Positions 53,304 through 64,000 of a stretch of 64,000 nt of DNA are shown here, piece by piece. This DNA is from Streptomyces griseiscabiei (GTDB lineage Bacteria > Actinomycetota > Actinomycetes > Streptomycetales > Streptomycetaceae). Numbering within the stretch: the stretch's first letter is position 1; each line of letters opens with the position of its first letter. Location of the stretch: assembly GCF_020010925.1 (NCBI RefSeq), contig NZ_JAGJBZ010000001.1:3198501-3262500 (forward strand), read 5' to 3'. A program made the position numbers and the translations under genes. The notes below the pieces were generated by a model. The model was given only the letters and a program-made list of their open reading frames with translations, had not been told where the DNA came from and made no database searches.

Positions 53304-54415
53304 ATCCGCCCGGCCTTCCGCTCGGTGACCAGCAGCCACAGCAGATAGACACCGCCGAGCACGCCGGTGACGACACCCACGGGCAGCTGGTCGGCGCCGA
53401 AGGCCCGCTGCGAGGCCCAGTCGGCGACGATCAGCAGGGTCGCGCCCATGCACATCGAGGCGACCAGGTTCGGGCCGGGCGAGCGGGTCAGCCGCTTGGC
53501 GAGCTGGGGCGCGGTGAGGGCGACGAAACCGACCGGCCCGGCGGCGGCGGTGGCCCCGGCGGTGAGCAGCACGGCCGACACCATCAGCAGCAGCCGTACG
53601 CGTTCGACCCTCACCCCGAGGGCGTACGACACGTCGTCGCCCATCTCCGTCATCCGCAGCGCGCGGGCGTTGCCGAGCACCAGCGGCACGAGGATCGCGC
53701 ACATGATCAGGAGCGGCCAGACCTGTTCCCAGTCGCGGCCGTTGAGGGAGCCGGTCATCCACACGACCGCGCGGGCCGCGTCGACGAGGTCGGCCTTGGT
53801 GATCAGATAGCCGTTGACCGCCGTGGCGATCGCGGAGACACCGATGCCCACGAGCACGAGCCGGTAGCCGTGCACCCCCCGCTTCCACGCCAGTACGTAG
53901 ATCGCGAGACCGGTGACCAGGCCGCCGACGAGCGCGCCGAGGGCCACATGGGCGGCGTCGCCGGAGAACAGCACGATGACGACCAGCGCGCCGGCGGTGG
54001 CGCCCTGCGAGAGGCCGAGGACATCCGGACTGCCCAGCGGATTGCGGGAGATGGACTGGAACAGCGCGCCGCCGAGCCCGAGCGAGGCCCCGACGAGCAG
54101 CCCGACCAGGACGCGCGGCAGCCGCAGTTCGTTGACGATGAGCTCCTGGCCGGCGTCGCCCTCGCCGAGCAGCGTCCTCAGGACGTCGCCGGCCGGGATC
54201 GGGAAGTCGCCGGTCCCGATCAGCACGACACTCGCGACGAGCGCCGCCGTCAGCAGCAGGGTGACGACGGTGAACGCCCGCACGTCCAGGCGCACCGACA
54301 GACCGCCCGGCGTGCGGACCACCCGATCGCGCACGGCGGACCGGCGCACGGTCTCGGCCTTCCCCGCCCCGCCCGCTGTCTCGCTGTCCGTCTCGCTCAT
54401 GACCTGCGTCTTCAC
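53300..54415 (-). CDS. Iron-siderophore ABC transporter permease (FecD/FepG type), second permease
   Basis: The 371-residue FecCD-family protein has about nine to ten hydrophobic helices, with LRLPRVLVGLLVGASLGLGGALFQ and NPLGSPDVLGLSQGA in the N-terminal half. GPVGFVALTAPQLAKRL marks the ATPase-coupling loop. Residues 1-50 are hydrophilic and precede the first helix. The GTG at 54415 overlaps the first permease stop (GTGA); an ATG five codons later is an alternative. It should pair with the 54412-55455 permease. Confidence 0.94.
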   Translation of the reverse strand: MKTQVMSETDSETAGGAGKAETVRRSAVRDRVVRTPGGLSVRLDVRAFTVVTLLLTAALVASVVLIGTGDFPIPAGDVLRTLLGEGDAGQELIVNELRLPRVLVGLLVGASLGLGGALFQSISRNPLGSPDVLGLSQGATAGALVVIVLFSGDAAHVALGALVGGLVTGLAIYVLAWKRGVHGYRLVLVGIGVSAIATAVNGYLITKADLVDAARAVVWMTGSLNGRDWEQVWPLLIMCAILVPLVLGNARALRMTEMGDDVSYALGVRVERVRLLLMVSAVLLTAGATAAAGPVGFVALTAPQLAKRLTRSPGPNLVASMCMGATLLIVADWASQRAFGADQLPVGVVTGVLGGVYLLWLLVTERKAGRI

Positions 54416-55455
54416 AGCTGGGCCGTCCTCCGCCGTCGTACGAGAAAGATGAAGACCGGCCCGCCGAGGATCGCGGTGACGATGCCGACCTGAAGCTCCG
54501 CGGGCCGGACCACCATGCGGCCGACGACATCGGCGCCGAGCAGCAGCACGGGCGACAGGACGGTCGCGTAGGGCAGGATCCAGCGCAGGTCGGGCCCGGT
54601 GAAGGAGCGCACGACGTGCGGGACCATCAGCCCGACGAAGACGATGGGCCCGCACGCGGCGGTCGCGGCACCGCACAGCACGGTGGCGGCGGCCATGGAG
54701 AGCGCCCGGGTGCGGTTGAGGTCGGCGCCGAGGGCGCGGGCGGTGTCGTCGCCCATGGCCATCGCGTTCAGCGGCCGGGCCAGCAGCAGCGCGACGACGG
54801 TGCCGACGGCCAGGAACGGCAGCACCTGGGTGATGGTCCCGTCGGTCGCCGAGGCCAGTGAACCGACCGTCCAGAAGCGCATCCTGGAGAGCGCCGCGTC
54901 ATCCATGATCATCACGGCCTGGAGATAGCCGTACAGGGCGGCGCTGATGGCCGTGCCCGCGAGCGCGAGCCGCACCGGCGTCGCGCCCCGGCTGCCGCCG
55001 AGGAACCAGACCAGCGCCCCGACCGCTGCGGCCCCCGCGAACGCGAACCACACATACCCGCTGAGCGAGGTGACGCCGAAGTAGGTGATGGCGGTGACCA
55101 CGGCCGCGGACGCGCCCGCGTTGATGCCGAGCAGCCCCGGATCGGCCAGCGGGTTCCGGGTGAGCGCCTGGAGCACGGCACCGGCCAGCCCGAGCGCGGC
55201 CCCCGCGAGCAGCCCGAGGAGGGTCCGCGAGATCCGCTCCCCGACCACGGCGTCGCCGTACGTCCCCGTCTCCTCGAACAGGCCGTGCCAGACCTGTTCC
55301 GGCGACAGCTCTTTCGCGCCGATCGCGATACTGGCCAGGGCGACCAGGGCGAGGATCAGGAGGGAGGCGAAGAGCCCGAGGGCTCGTACCGCTCGGCGGT
55401 TCGGAGGCGCGGGGGAGGTCTCCGCGCTCGGTTCAGGAGGACTGTCGACCAACAC
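54412..55455 (-). CDS. Iron-siderophore ABC transporter permease (FecC/FepD type), first permease
   Basis: The 347-residue FecCD-family permease has the conserved ERISRTLLGLLAGAALGLAGAVLQ, NPLADPGLLGINAGASAAV and GPIVFVGLMVPHVVRS blocks. The GTG at 55455 is preceded not by a Shine-Dalgarno but by TAACCT six bases away and an overlapping iron box. The operon (two permeases then the ATPase, all with 4-nt overlaps) should be repressed by a DmdR/IdeR-type iron regulator and expressed under iron limitation, probably from a leaderless mRNA. Confidence 0.94.
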   Translation of the reverse strand: MLVDSPPEPSAETSPAPPNRRAVRALGLFASLLILALVALASIAIGAKELSPEQVWHGLFEETGTYGDAVVGERISRTLLGLLAGAALGLAGAVLQALTRNPLADPGLLGINAGASAAVVTAITYFGVTSLSGYVWFAFAGAAAVGALVWFLGGSRGATPVRLALAGTAISAALYGYLQAVMIMDDAALSRMRFWTVGSLASATDGTITQVLPFLAVGTVVALLLARPLNAMAMGDDTARALGADLNRTRALSMAAATVLCGAATAACGPIVFVGLMVPHVVRSFTGPDLRWILPYATVLSPVLLLGADVVGRMVVRPAELQVGIVTAILGGPVFIFLVRRRRTAQL

Positions 55456-55459
55456 CCGG

Positions 55460-55478
55460 TTAGGTTAGCCTATCCTCC
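55460..55478. promoter_or_regulatory. Iron box (DmdR1/IdeR-type operator) at the siderophore importer operon
   Basis: The 19-bp sequence starts TTAGGTTAGCCTATCCT and matches the recalled consensus TTAGGTTAGGCTAACCTAA at 15 of 19 positions. It begins 4 nt from the first permease's GTG and covers the presumed -10, so iron-loaded regulator would block transcription. Confidence 0.85.
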
Positions 55479-55539
55479 CTTTTTCGCTCGATCGCGTCCG
55501 CGAACACCACAGGGCCCCCGCACGCCCCCGGCCGGCCTC

Positions 55540-56571
55540 TCACAACCCCAGCCGGGCCAGCGCCTTCCCCGCGTCCAGTTCGCACACGCCCGCACCGGCC
55601 GCCGTCCAGGCCGCCGCGCACAGCGCCCGCAGCCCGTCCAGGGCGCCGCCCTCACCGTCCAGTTCGAGCCTCCCCATCGCGCCGGCCGTCGCCGTCCAGC
55701 CGCCGCAGCGGAAACCGGCGCCCGCCTCGACGACCTCCGGCTGCCCGGTGAGCATGCCCCGCAGATCGGCGTCCACATATGTCGGCCGGTGCTGCGGGGG
55801 CGCGGCCAGCAGCTGCGCGCCGTCGGTCACACCGGTCAGTACGAGCAGCGAGTCGACCTCGCCGTTGAACGCGCCCTCGATGTCGGTGTCCAGCCGGTCC
55901 CCGACCACCAACGGCCGCTCGGCACCGGTCCGCAGGATCGTCTCCCGGTGCATCGGCGGCAGCGGCTTGCCCGCCACCTGCGGCTCCGCCCCGGTCGCGA
56001 TCCGGACCACCTGCACCGCCGCCCCGTTGCCGGGCGCGATGCCCCGCGCGCTCGGAATCGTCAGGTCGGTGTTGGACGCGTACCACGGCACCCCGCGCGC
56101 GACGGCGTAGCTGGCCTCCGCGAACCGCCCCCAGGGCAGGTCCGGTCCGCCGTACCCCTGCACCACCGCCGCCGGGTCGTCGTCGGCCGACTCGACCGGT
56201 TCGAGCCCCCGCTCGCGCAGCGCCACCCGCAGCCCCTCACCGCCGATGACCAGCACCCTCGCACCGGCGGGCAGCTGCTCGCTGATCAGCCGGGCCACGG
56301 CCTGCGCCGAGGTGATGACGTCACCGGCCCCGGTCGGAATCCCGAGTGCCGTGAGATGCGCGGCCACCGTGTCGGGCGTGCGCAGCGCGTTGTTCGTGAC
56401 GTACGCCAGGTGCATTCCACCGGCGCGCGCCGTCCCCAGGGACTCCACGGCGTACGCGATGGCGCTCCCGCCCGCGTACACCACCCCGTCCAGATCGAGC
56501 AGCGCCGTGTCGTACGCCTCGCTCAGGGCCTGCCCACTGCCGTCGGGCCGTGTCCTGACTGGCTGGCTCAT
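55540..56571 (-). CDS. HAD-superfamily IIA hydrolase
   Basis: The 343-residue protein has the DxD nucleophile motif at Asp26 and Asp28 (LLDLDGVVYAGG), THE AYVTNNALRTP segment, and KPLPPMHRETIL followed by VVGDRLDTDIEGA, as in NagD-type sugar or nucleotide phosphatases. The C-terminal part adds about 80 less conserved residues. The ATG at 56571 has AGGAG close upstream. The substrate is unknown. Confidence 0.92.
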   Translation of the reverse strand: MSQPVRTRPDGSGQALSEAYDTALLDLDGVVYAGGSAIAYAVESLGTARAGGMHLAYVTNNALRTPDTVAAHLTALGIPTGAGDVITSAQAVARLISEQLPAGARVLVIGGEGLRVALRERGLEPVESADDDPAAVVQGYGGPDLPWGRFAEASYAVARGVPWYASNTDLTIPSARGIAPGNGAAVQVVRIATGAEPQVAGKPLPPMHRETILRTGAERPLVVGDRLDTDIEGAFNGEVDSLLVLTGVTDGAQLLAAPPQHRPTYVDADLRGMLTGQPEVVEAGAGFRCGGWTATAGAMGRLELDGEGGALDGLRALCAAAWTAAGAGVCELDAGKALARLGL

Positions 56572-56716
56572 TGCACTCCTCTCCTCGCTCGGCCCACCGG
56601 CAGGCCGGCCGCTCACACGTCACGCACGCGGTCGGTCGCCCGGCCGGTCGGTCGCCGCTGGGTCAACAATCGGTTAGGTCGCTTTCTCCGATCATCCCTC
56701 ACACAGCCGACACCCC

Positions 56717-56722
56717 TACGAT
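56717..56722 (+). promoter_or_regulatory. -10-like TACGAT, 6 nt before the DUF1015 gene
   Basis: No Shine-Dalgarno precedes this ATG. The TAnnnT hexamer at 6 nt matches the leaderless layout of several other genes in the window. Confidence 0.4.
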
Positions 56723-56728
56723 GCATCA

Positions 56729-58021
56729 ATGAACTACGCAGGTCCCGCGGAGGAGATCCCGGCGCGCAGCGGCCTCGAACTGACCCCGTTCCGGGGGCTT
56801 CGCTACGACCCCGACCGGGTCGGCAGCCTGGCCGCCGTGACATCACCGCCGTACGACGTGGTCGTACGGCCGGACGGTCTGCTCCACCTCGAATCCGCTG
56901 ATCCGTACAACATCGTCCGTCTCATCCTCCCCCAGGCCGGAACACCCGCCGCCCGCGACGAACAGGCGGCCGACACCCTGCGCCGCTGGCTCACCGAGGG
57001 CGTCCTCGCCCCCGACGCGGAGCCCGGCCTCTACGTCTACGAGCAGGCCGACGACAGCATCCTCCAACGCGGTCTCATAGGCGCGCTGCGCCTCTCGGAA
57101 CCCTCCGCCGGTGTGGTCCTCCCCCACGAGGACGTCATCCCCCATGTCATCGCCGACCGCGCGGCCCTGATGCGCGCCACCTCCACCAACATGGAGCCCC
57201 TGCTCCTCACCTACCGGGGCAACGGCAGCACAGCCGGTGCGACCGCCGTGGTCGAGCGCACCACACGGCGTGCCCCGCTCCTCCGCACGACCACGGAGGA
57301 CGGCTTCCGCCACCGGCTCTGGGCGGTCACCGACCCGGCCGATCTCGCCGAGATCCAGTCGGACCTGGCCCACCACCAGGCCCTGATAGCCGACGGCCAC
57401 CACCGCTGGGCCACCTACCTACGGCTCCGCACGGAACACCCGTCGCCCAGCCCCTGGGACTACGGCCTGGTCCTCCTGGTGGACACCGCCCGCTACCCCT
57501 TGCGCGTCCGCGCGATCCACCGCCTCCTGCACCGGCTCCCGGTCCAGGAAGCCCTGACCGCCCTGAACGGCCGGTTCCGCGTCCGCACCCTCGCCGTCCC
57601 GCTCCCCGAGGCCCTCTCCGCCCTGGCGGACGCGGCAGCCGACGGCAACGCCTTCCTCCTCGCGGGCGACGGCTCGTTCCACCTCGTCGACCGCCCGGAC
57701 CCGGCCCTCCTCGCCCGTACGATCCCCGCCGGCCGCCCGGCCGCCTGGCGCACCCTGGACGCCACGGTCCTGCACGCCGTCCTCCTCGACCACGTCTGGC
57801 ACATCCCCGAGGACTCCCCGGCCCACATCGCCTACATCCACGACACCGCCGCGACCGTGGAGAAGGCCGAACGCGACGGCGGCACGGCCGTCCTCATGCA
57901 CCCCGTCCGCGAGGAAGTCGTACGCGACCTCGCCCGCCAGGGCGTCACCATGCCCCGCAAGTCCACGTCGTTCGGCCCGAAGCCGGCCTCGGGGCTGGTC
58001 CTGCGCGCACTGGAGCTGTGA
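56729..58021 (+). CDS. DUF1015 family protein
   Basis: The 430-residue protein has the family's hallmarks: FRGLRYDP near the N-terminus, VTSPPYDVV, NIVRLILP, and the HHQALIADGHHRWATYLRL block at about 212-230. The biochemical function is not established; members are conserved soluble proteins. It is divergent from the HAD phosphatase and ends at a bidirectional terminator facing the RDD-repeat gene. Confidence 0.9.
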   Translation: MNYAGPAEEIPARSGLELTPFRGLRYDPDRVGSLAAVTSPPYDVVVRPDGLLHLESADPYNIVRLILPQAGTPAARDEQAADTLRRWLTEGVLAPDAEPGLYVYEQADDSILQRGLIGALRLSEPSAGVVLPHEDVIPHVIADRAALMRATSTNMEPLLLTYRGNGSTAGATAVVERTTRRAPLLRTTTEDGFRHRLWAVTDPADLAEIQSDLAHHQALIADGHHRWATYLRLRTEHPSPSPWDYGLVLLVDTARYPLRVRAIHRLLHRLPVQEALTALNGRFRVRTLAVPLPEALSALADAAADGNAFLLAGDGSFHLVDRPDPALLARTIPAGRPAAWRTLDATVLHAVLLDHVWHIPEDSPAHIAYIHDTAATVEKAERDGGTAVLMHPVREEVVRDLARQGVTMPRKSTSFGPKPASGLVLRALEL

Positions 58022-58052
58022 GGGAGCACACCACCTCCGGCACCCGGACATA

Positions 58053-58093
58053 CGAAAGGGCGGGACCCCGCGTACGGGGGTCCCGCCCTTTCG
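58053..58093. terminator. Bidirectional terminator between the DUF1015 and RDD-repeat genes
   Basis: A perfect 17-bp inverted repeat (58053-58069 with 58077-58093) with CGAAAGGG/CCCTTTCG ends lies between two convergent genes. Confidence 0.85.
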
Positions 58094-58112
58094 TCACTGT
58101 GCCGACCGGACG

Positions 58113-60305
58113 TCAGTCCTTGTCGTCGCGGACCTCGTGGTCATCGGCGTCGAGGTCGGCGTCGGCCACATCGTCCTCGTCGGTGTCGTCGACCGCGTCG
58201 AGGTCGAGGTCCGTGCTGTCCTCGGCATCCTCGTCGTCGCCGTCCTCGCCGTCGTCGATGTCCTCCGCGTCCTCCGCGTCCCTGACGTCGGTACGCCCGC
58301 TCTCGTCGTCCTCGTCATCGCCGAGGGCGTCGACGAACTCGACCCCGTCCATCTCCGCGAGCCGGTCCGAGGCGTCCGTGCTGCCGTCCTTGTCGGCCTC
58401 GACCGCCTTGGCGAACCATTCCCGGGCCTCGCCCTCACGCCCGGCCGCGAGCAGCGCGTCGGCGTACGCGTACCGCAGGCGCGCGGTCCACGGCTGTACG
58501 GAGTTGGAGGCCAGCTCCGGGCTCTGCAGGGTGACGATGGCCGCGTCGAGCTGGTCCATGTCGCGCCGGGCACCGGCCGCCACAAGCCGCATCTCGACCT
58601 GACCGGCCTTGTCCAGCTTGTGCACCTCGGGGGCCCCGGCCATGTCCAGCGCCTTCTCGGGCCGCCCGAGACCGCGCTCGCAGTCGGCCATGACGGGCCA
58701 CAGGTCGACGTTGCCGGTCATCCTCCGGGCGGCCCGGAACTCCGCGAGCGCCTCGCTGTACTTCTGGTTGGCGTACGCGGCGAAGCCGGCGGCCTCCCGC
58801 ACGGCGGCGACGCGCGACGCCAGCCGCAGAGCCACCCGCGAGTACCCGTAGGCACGCTCGGGCTCCTCGTCGATGAGCCGGGCGACCATCACCAGGTTCT
58901 TGGCGACCTCCTCGGCCAGCCCCTTGGGCAGGCTCAGCAGCTCCTGGCGTACGTCCTTGTCGATCTCGTCGCCCGTGACGTCCTCGGGGATCGGCAGCCG
59001 CTTGATCGGCTCCCGGTCCCGGTCACGCTCGTCGCGGAACCCGCCCCCGCGCCGGTCGTCGCCGCCCCGGCGGTCGTCCCGGCCACGGAAACCACCACCG
59101 GGTCGGCCACCGCGGTCGTCCCGCCGGGGGCCACGGCCCCGGTCGTCGCGGCCACGGTCGTCACGCCCACGGAACCCGCCGGTGCGCTCGCCACCACGGT
59201 CGTCACGACGGAAGCCACCGCCGCCGCGCTGCTCGCCACGGTCACCACGGTTGTCGTCGCGGCGGAAGCCGCCACGGTCGTCGTCACGACGGTAGGAAGG
59301 ACGGTCGCCGTCACGGCGAACGGGGCGGTCGTCACGCCGGTCGTCCCGACGGTCGTCCCTGCGGTCGTCGCGACGGAAGGCCGGACGGTCCCCGTCGCGG
59401 CGGTCGTCGCGGCGGAAGCCGCCACGGTCGTCATCTCGGCGGTCATCACGACGGTCGTCGCGCCGGAAGGGCGGACGCCCACCGCGGTCGTCCCCGCGCC
59501 GGTCGTCGCGTCCGCGATCGTCACGTCCACGAAACCCGCCGGTGCGCTCGCCACCACGGTCGTCGCGGCGGAAGCCACCGCGGTCGTCGTCACGGCGGTA
59601 GGAGGGACGGTCGCCCTCACGACGCTCGGGACGGTCGTCACGGCGGAAGCCACGGTCCCCGTCGCGACGGTCGTCACGGCGGTCGTCCCGACGGAAGCCG
59701 CCACGGTCCCCGCTGTCGCGGCGGTCGTCGCGCCGGTCATCGCGACGATCGTCACGGCGGAAGGGCGGACGGTCCCCGTCCCTGCGCTCGTCACGCCGGA
59801 ACGCGGGACGGTCGCCACGGTTGTCATCCCGGCGGAAGCCACCACGGTCGTCGTCACGGCGGTCGTCGCGGCGGAAGGCGGGACGGTCCCCGTCCCTCCG
59901 GAAGCCGCGGTCACGATCCCGGTCGTCGCGGCGCGGAGCCCCGGGACGGTCGTCACGACGGAACGCGGGGCGAGGACCACGGTCCCCCTCGCGGCGGTCG
60001 TCCCGGCCACGGAACCCACCGCCACCACCACTGCCGCGCTGCTCACCACGGTTGTCGTCCCGCCGACCGTAGCCAACACGGTCATCGCGACGGTCGTCCC
60101 GGCGGAAGCCTCCGCGGTCGTCACTACGGCGGTCGTCGCCACGACGGTTGTCACCGCCGCGGTCGTCGCGCCGGCCCTGACCACCACGGTCGTTGTCACG
60201 TCGGTCGTTGTCCCGGCGCGGTCCACCGCGATAGCCGCCACGGTCACCACTGTCCCGTCGCCGCTGGTCGCGCTCCGGTCGATCGTCGGGAGAGTTGGTG
60301 GACAT
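58113..60305 (-). CDS. RDD/RGG-repeat disordered protein with C-terminal TPR-like domain
   Basis: The 730-residue protein is two proteins in one. About 1-440 is a low-complexity run of RRDD, GGFRRDD, DRPAFRRDD and FRGRDDRG units, almost only Arg, Asp, Gly and Phe. About 445-650 is helical with TPR-like repeats (VAKNLVMVARLIDEEPERAYGYSRVALRLASRVAAVREAAGFAAY). An acidic tail (about 660-730) follows. The ATG at 60305 has AGGAG upstream. Mixed-charge Arg/Asp/Gly regions can bind RNA or phase-separate. Only 40 bp separate it from the rRNA terminator, so it may act with ribosomes; this is inference. Confidence 0.85.
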   Translation of the reverse strand: MSTNSPDDRPERDQRRRDSGDRGGYRGGPRRDNDRRDNDRGGQGRRDDRGGDNRRGDDRRSDDRGGFRRDDRRDDRVGYGRRDDNRGEQRGSGGGGGFRGRDDRREGDRGPRPAFRRDDRPGAPRRDDRDRDRGFRRDGDRPAFRRDDRRDDDRGGFRRDDNRGDRPAFRRDERRDGDRPPFRRDDRRDDRRDDRRDSGDRGGFRRDDRRDDRRDGDRGFRRDDRPERREGDRPSYRRDDDRGGFRRDDRGGERTGGFRGRDDRGRDDRRGDDRGGRPPFRRDDRRDDRRDDDRGGFRRDDRRDGDRPAFRRDDRRDDRRDDRRDDRPVRRDGDRPSYRRDDDRGGFRRDDNRGDRGEQRGGGGFRRDDRGGERTGGFRGRDDRGRDDRGRGPRRDDRGGRPGGGFRGRDDRRGGDDRRGGGFRDERDRDREPIKRLPIPEDVTGDEIDKDVRQELLSLPKGLAEEVAKNLVMVARLIDEEPERAYGYSRVALRLASRVAAVREAAGFAAYANQKYSEALAEFRAARRMTGNVDLWPVMADCERGLGRPEKALDMAGAPEVHKLDKAGQVEMRLVAAGARRDMDQLDAAIVTLQSPELASNSVQPWTARLRYAYADALLAAGREGEAREWFAKAVEADKDGSTDASDRLAEMDGVEFVDALGDDEDDESGRTDVRDAEDAEDIDDGEDGDDEDAEDSTDLDLDAVDDTDEDDVADADLDADDHEVRDDKD
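58990..60240 (-). repeat. Degenerate short tandem repeats encoding RRDD/GGFRRDD units
   Basis: About 1.25 kb is dominated by variants of a 12-24-bp unit (for example CGGCGGAAGCCACC and GGTCGTCACGGCGG on the plus strand), all in frame. Such arrays are prone to recombination and assembly error, so the copy number should be treated with caution. Confidence 0.8.
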
Positions 60306-60345
60306 GGTGACTCCTGTCTTCGGTACTGCAAGCATTCTAGAAACA

Positions 60346-60390
60346 AAAGGACCCCTGGTCCCAGCTGAACGCTGGGACCAGGGGTCCTTT
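60346..60390 (-). terminator. rRNA operon terminator
   Basis: A perfect 20-bp stem (60346-60365 with 60371-60390) with a 5-nt loop, followed on the minus strand by TTTTGTTT, lies just after the 5S gene. Confidence 0.92.
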
Positions 60391-60400
60391 CCAAAGATTG

Positions 60401-60517
60401 TTCGGCGGCGTCCTACTCTCCCACAGGGTCCCCCCTGCAGTACCATCGGCGCTGTAAGGCTTAGCTTCCGGGTTCGGAATGTAACCGGGCGTTTCCCTCA
60501 CGCTATGACCACCGAAA
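60401..60517 (-). rRNA. rrf: 5S ribosomal RNA
   Basis: On the minus strand the 117-nt gene begins TTTCGGTGGTCATAGCG, contains CCGAACCCGGAAGCTAAG, and ends with GGACGCCGCCGAA, pairing the two ends. This is the actinobacterial 5S pattern. It follows the 23S gene in the usual order. Confidence 0.95.
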
Positions 60518-60518
60518 C

Positions 60519-60619
60519 CCTAATGGTTTCGAGCGAACAAGCACACTCTTCAGTTAGCAGTTCTGCTCAAAAGCCGACAACGGTCGTTGTCTCAGAACTA
60601 ACACAGTGGACGCGAGCAA
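60519..60619 (-). other. 23S-5S spacer with 3' arm of the pre-23S processing stem
   Basis: About 100 bp without a gene. Positions 60583-60618 are complementary, with few mismatches, to 63751-63785 on the other side of the 23S gene. They should form the long stem cleaved by RNase III when 23S is released. Confidence 0.75.
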
Positions 60620-63739
<3,120 letters not shown>

Positions 63740-64000
63740 TTGGCCACAGATGCTCGCGTCCACTGTGCAGTTCTCAAACAACGACCAACCACCCGTCACC
63801 CCACTGGAGATCCAGTGAGTACACCGGGGCCGGCACTGAAGGAAGTTCATTCCCTCAGACACCCAACAGCGTGCCCGGCCGCTCCCCGTCCGGAGATCAT
63901 GTTTTCCACACTCTGACGAGCAGTACTCACAGCCTCCGGCCCGGTGAACCGGCCGAATAATCAACGTTCCACCCATGAGCTGACCACCGCAGAACGTTTG
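63740..64000 (-). other. Part of the 16S-23S internal transcribed spacer, no tRNA
   Basis: Between the 23S 5' end and the window edge lie 261 bases of spacer. It has the 5' arm of the pre-23S stem (63751-63785) and no tRNA-like cloverleaf, as is usual for streptomycete rRNA operons. The 3' end of 16S (anti-Shine-Dalgarno) is not reached. Confidence 0.8.

Noticed and set aside
56660..56700. Second iron box upstream of the HAD/DUF1015 pair
   Set aside because: Only GGTTAGGT matches; the other half of the palindrome is absent.
58934..60394. Repeat array resembling a CRISPR, and long Thr/Val/Ala-rich frames in other phases
   Set aside because: The repeats are degenerate, in frame with the RDD protein and lack unique spacers of constant length; other frames are by-products of the repeated codons.
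63740..64000. tRNA genes in the 16S-23S spacer
   Set aside because: No cloverleaf, T-arm or anticodon arm pattern is visible; streptomycete spacers usually lack tRNAs.

Overview
The window is high-GC DNA with short intergenic gaps, GTG and even TTG starts, many 1-8 nt start/stop overlaps, and an rRNA operon whose 5S and 23S look streptomycete. The backbone order der, cmk, tyrA, aroH, rluB, scpB, scpA, parA-like, ald, pyrG, recN, nadK, tlyA matches my memory of Streptomyces chromosomes. This is therefore most likely a core-chromosome segment of a Streptomyces or close relative. I see no insertion sequence, prophage, CRISPR array or tRNA.

Layout. 1-4541: branched-chain amino-acid type ABC transporter in which two permeases and one ATPase are a single fused polypeptide (livH-livM-livG) followed by livF. 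4637-7112: a secreted Rpf-like/LysM cell-wall protein and two hypothetical genes. 7190-11700: der, acyltransferase, cmk, tyrA, aroH on the minus strand. 11985-13686: a coupled secreted protein, DUF6529 membrane protein and Rieske lipoprotein. 13710-16977: an NrtR-like Nudix regulator, an ADP-ribosylglycohydrolase and two RlaP/YcgL-type nucleotidyltransferases, preceded by a large double palindrome.

17096-29672 is the accessory heart of the window. A nine-gene, tightly coupled minus-strand operon encodes an O-methyltransferase-like protein, GNAT, GlmS-like SIS protein, circularly permuted ATP-grasp, FemAB/GNAT-like acyltransferase, classical ATP-grasp ligase, MFS exporter, TldD and TldE. Beside it lie a divergent gamma-glutamylcyclotransferase and an AurF-type diiron oxygenase whose first eight residues imitate the start of a class II glutamine amidotransferase. 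Together they look like a non-PKS/non-NRPS pathway for a small ligated, N-oxygenated, exported metabolite. I do not recognise a characterised pathway with this composition, and it is my candidate for an undescribed system.

29986-41564: rluB, scpB, scpA, a ribbon-helix-helix-like protein, a ParA-like ATPase, alanine dehydrogenase, a STAND/TPR protein, ADP-ribose pyrophosphatase and CTP synthase. 41565-47843: GH15 glucosidase/trehalase, BBE-type flavoenzyme, PucR regulator, glycosyltransferase. 48136-52420: recN, nadK, tlyA, a small protein and an SCP2-like protein. 52404-55455: an iron-siderophore ABC importer behind an iron box. 55540-60305: HAD phosphatase, DUF1015 protein and an RDD-repeat protein. 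60346-64000: the 3' part of an rRNA operon (5S, 23S, part of the 16S-23S spacer), minus strand. Several genes lack a Shine-Dalgarno sequence and instead carry a TAnnnT hexamer 6-8 nt before the start codon, which suggests leaderless transcripts.
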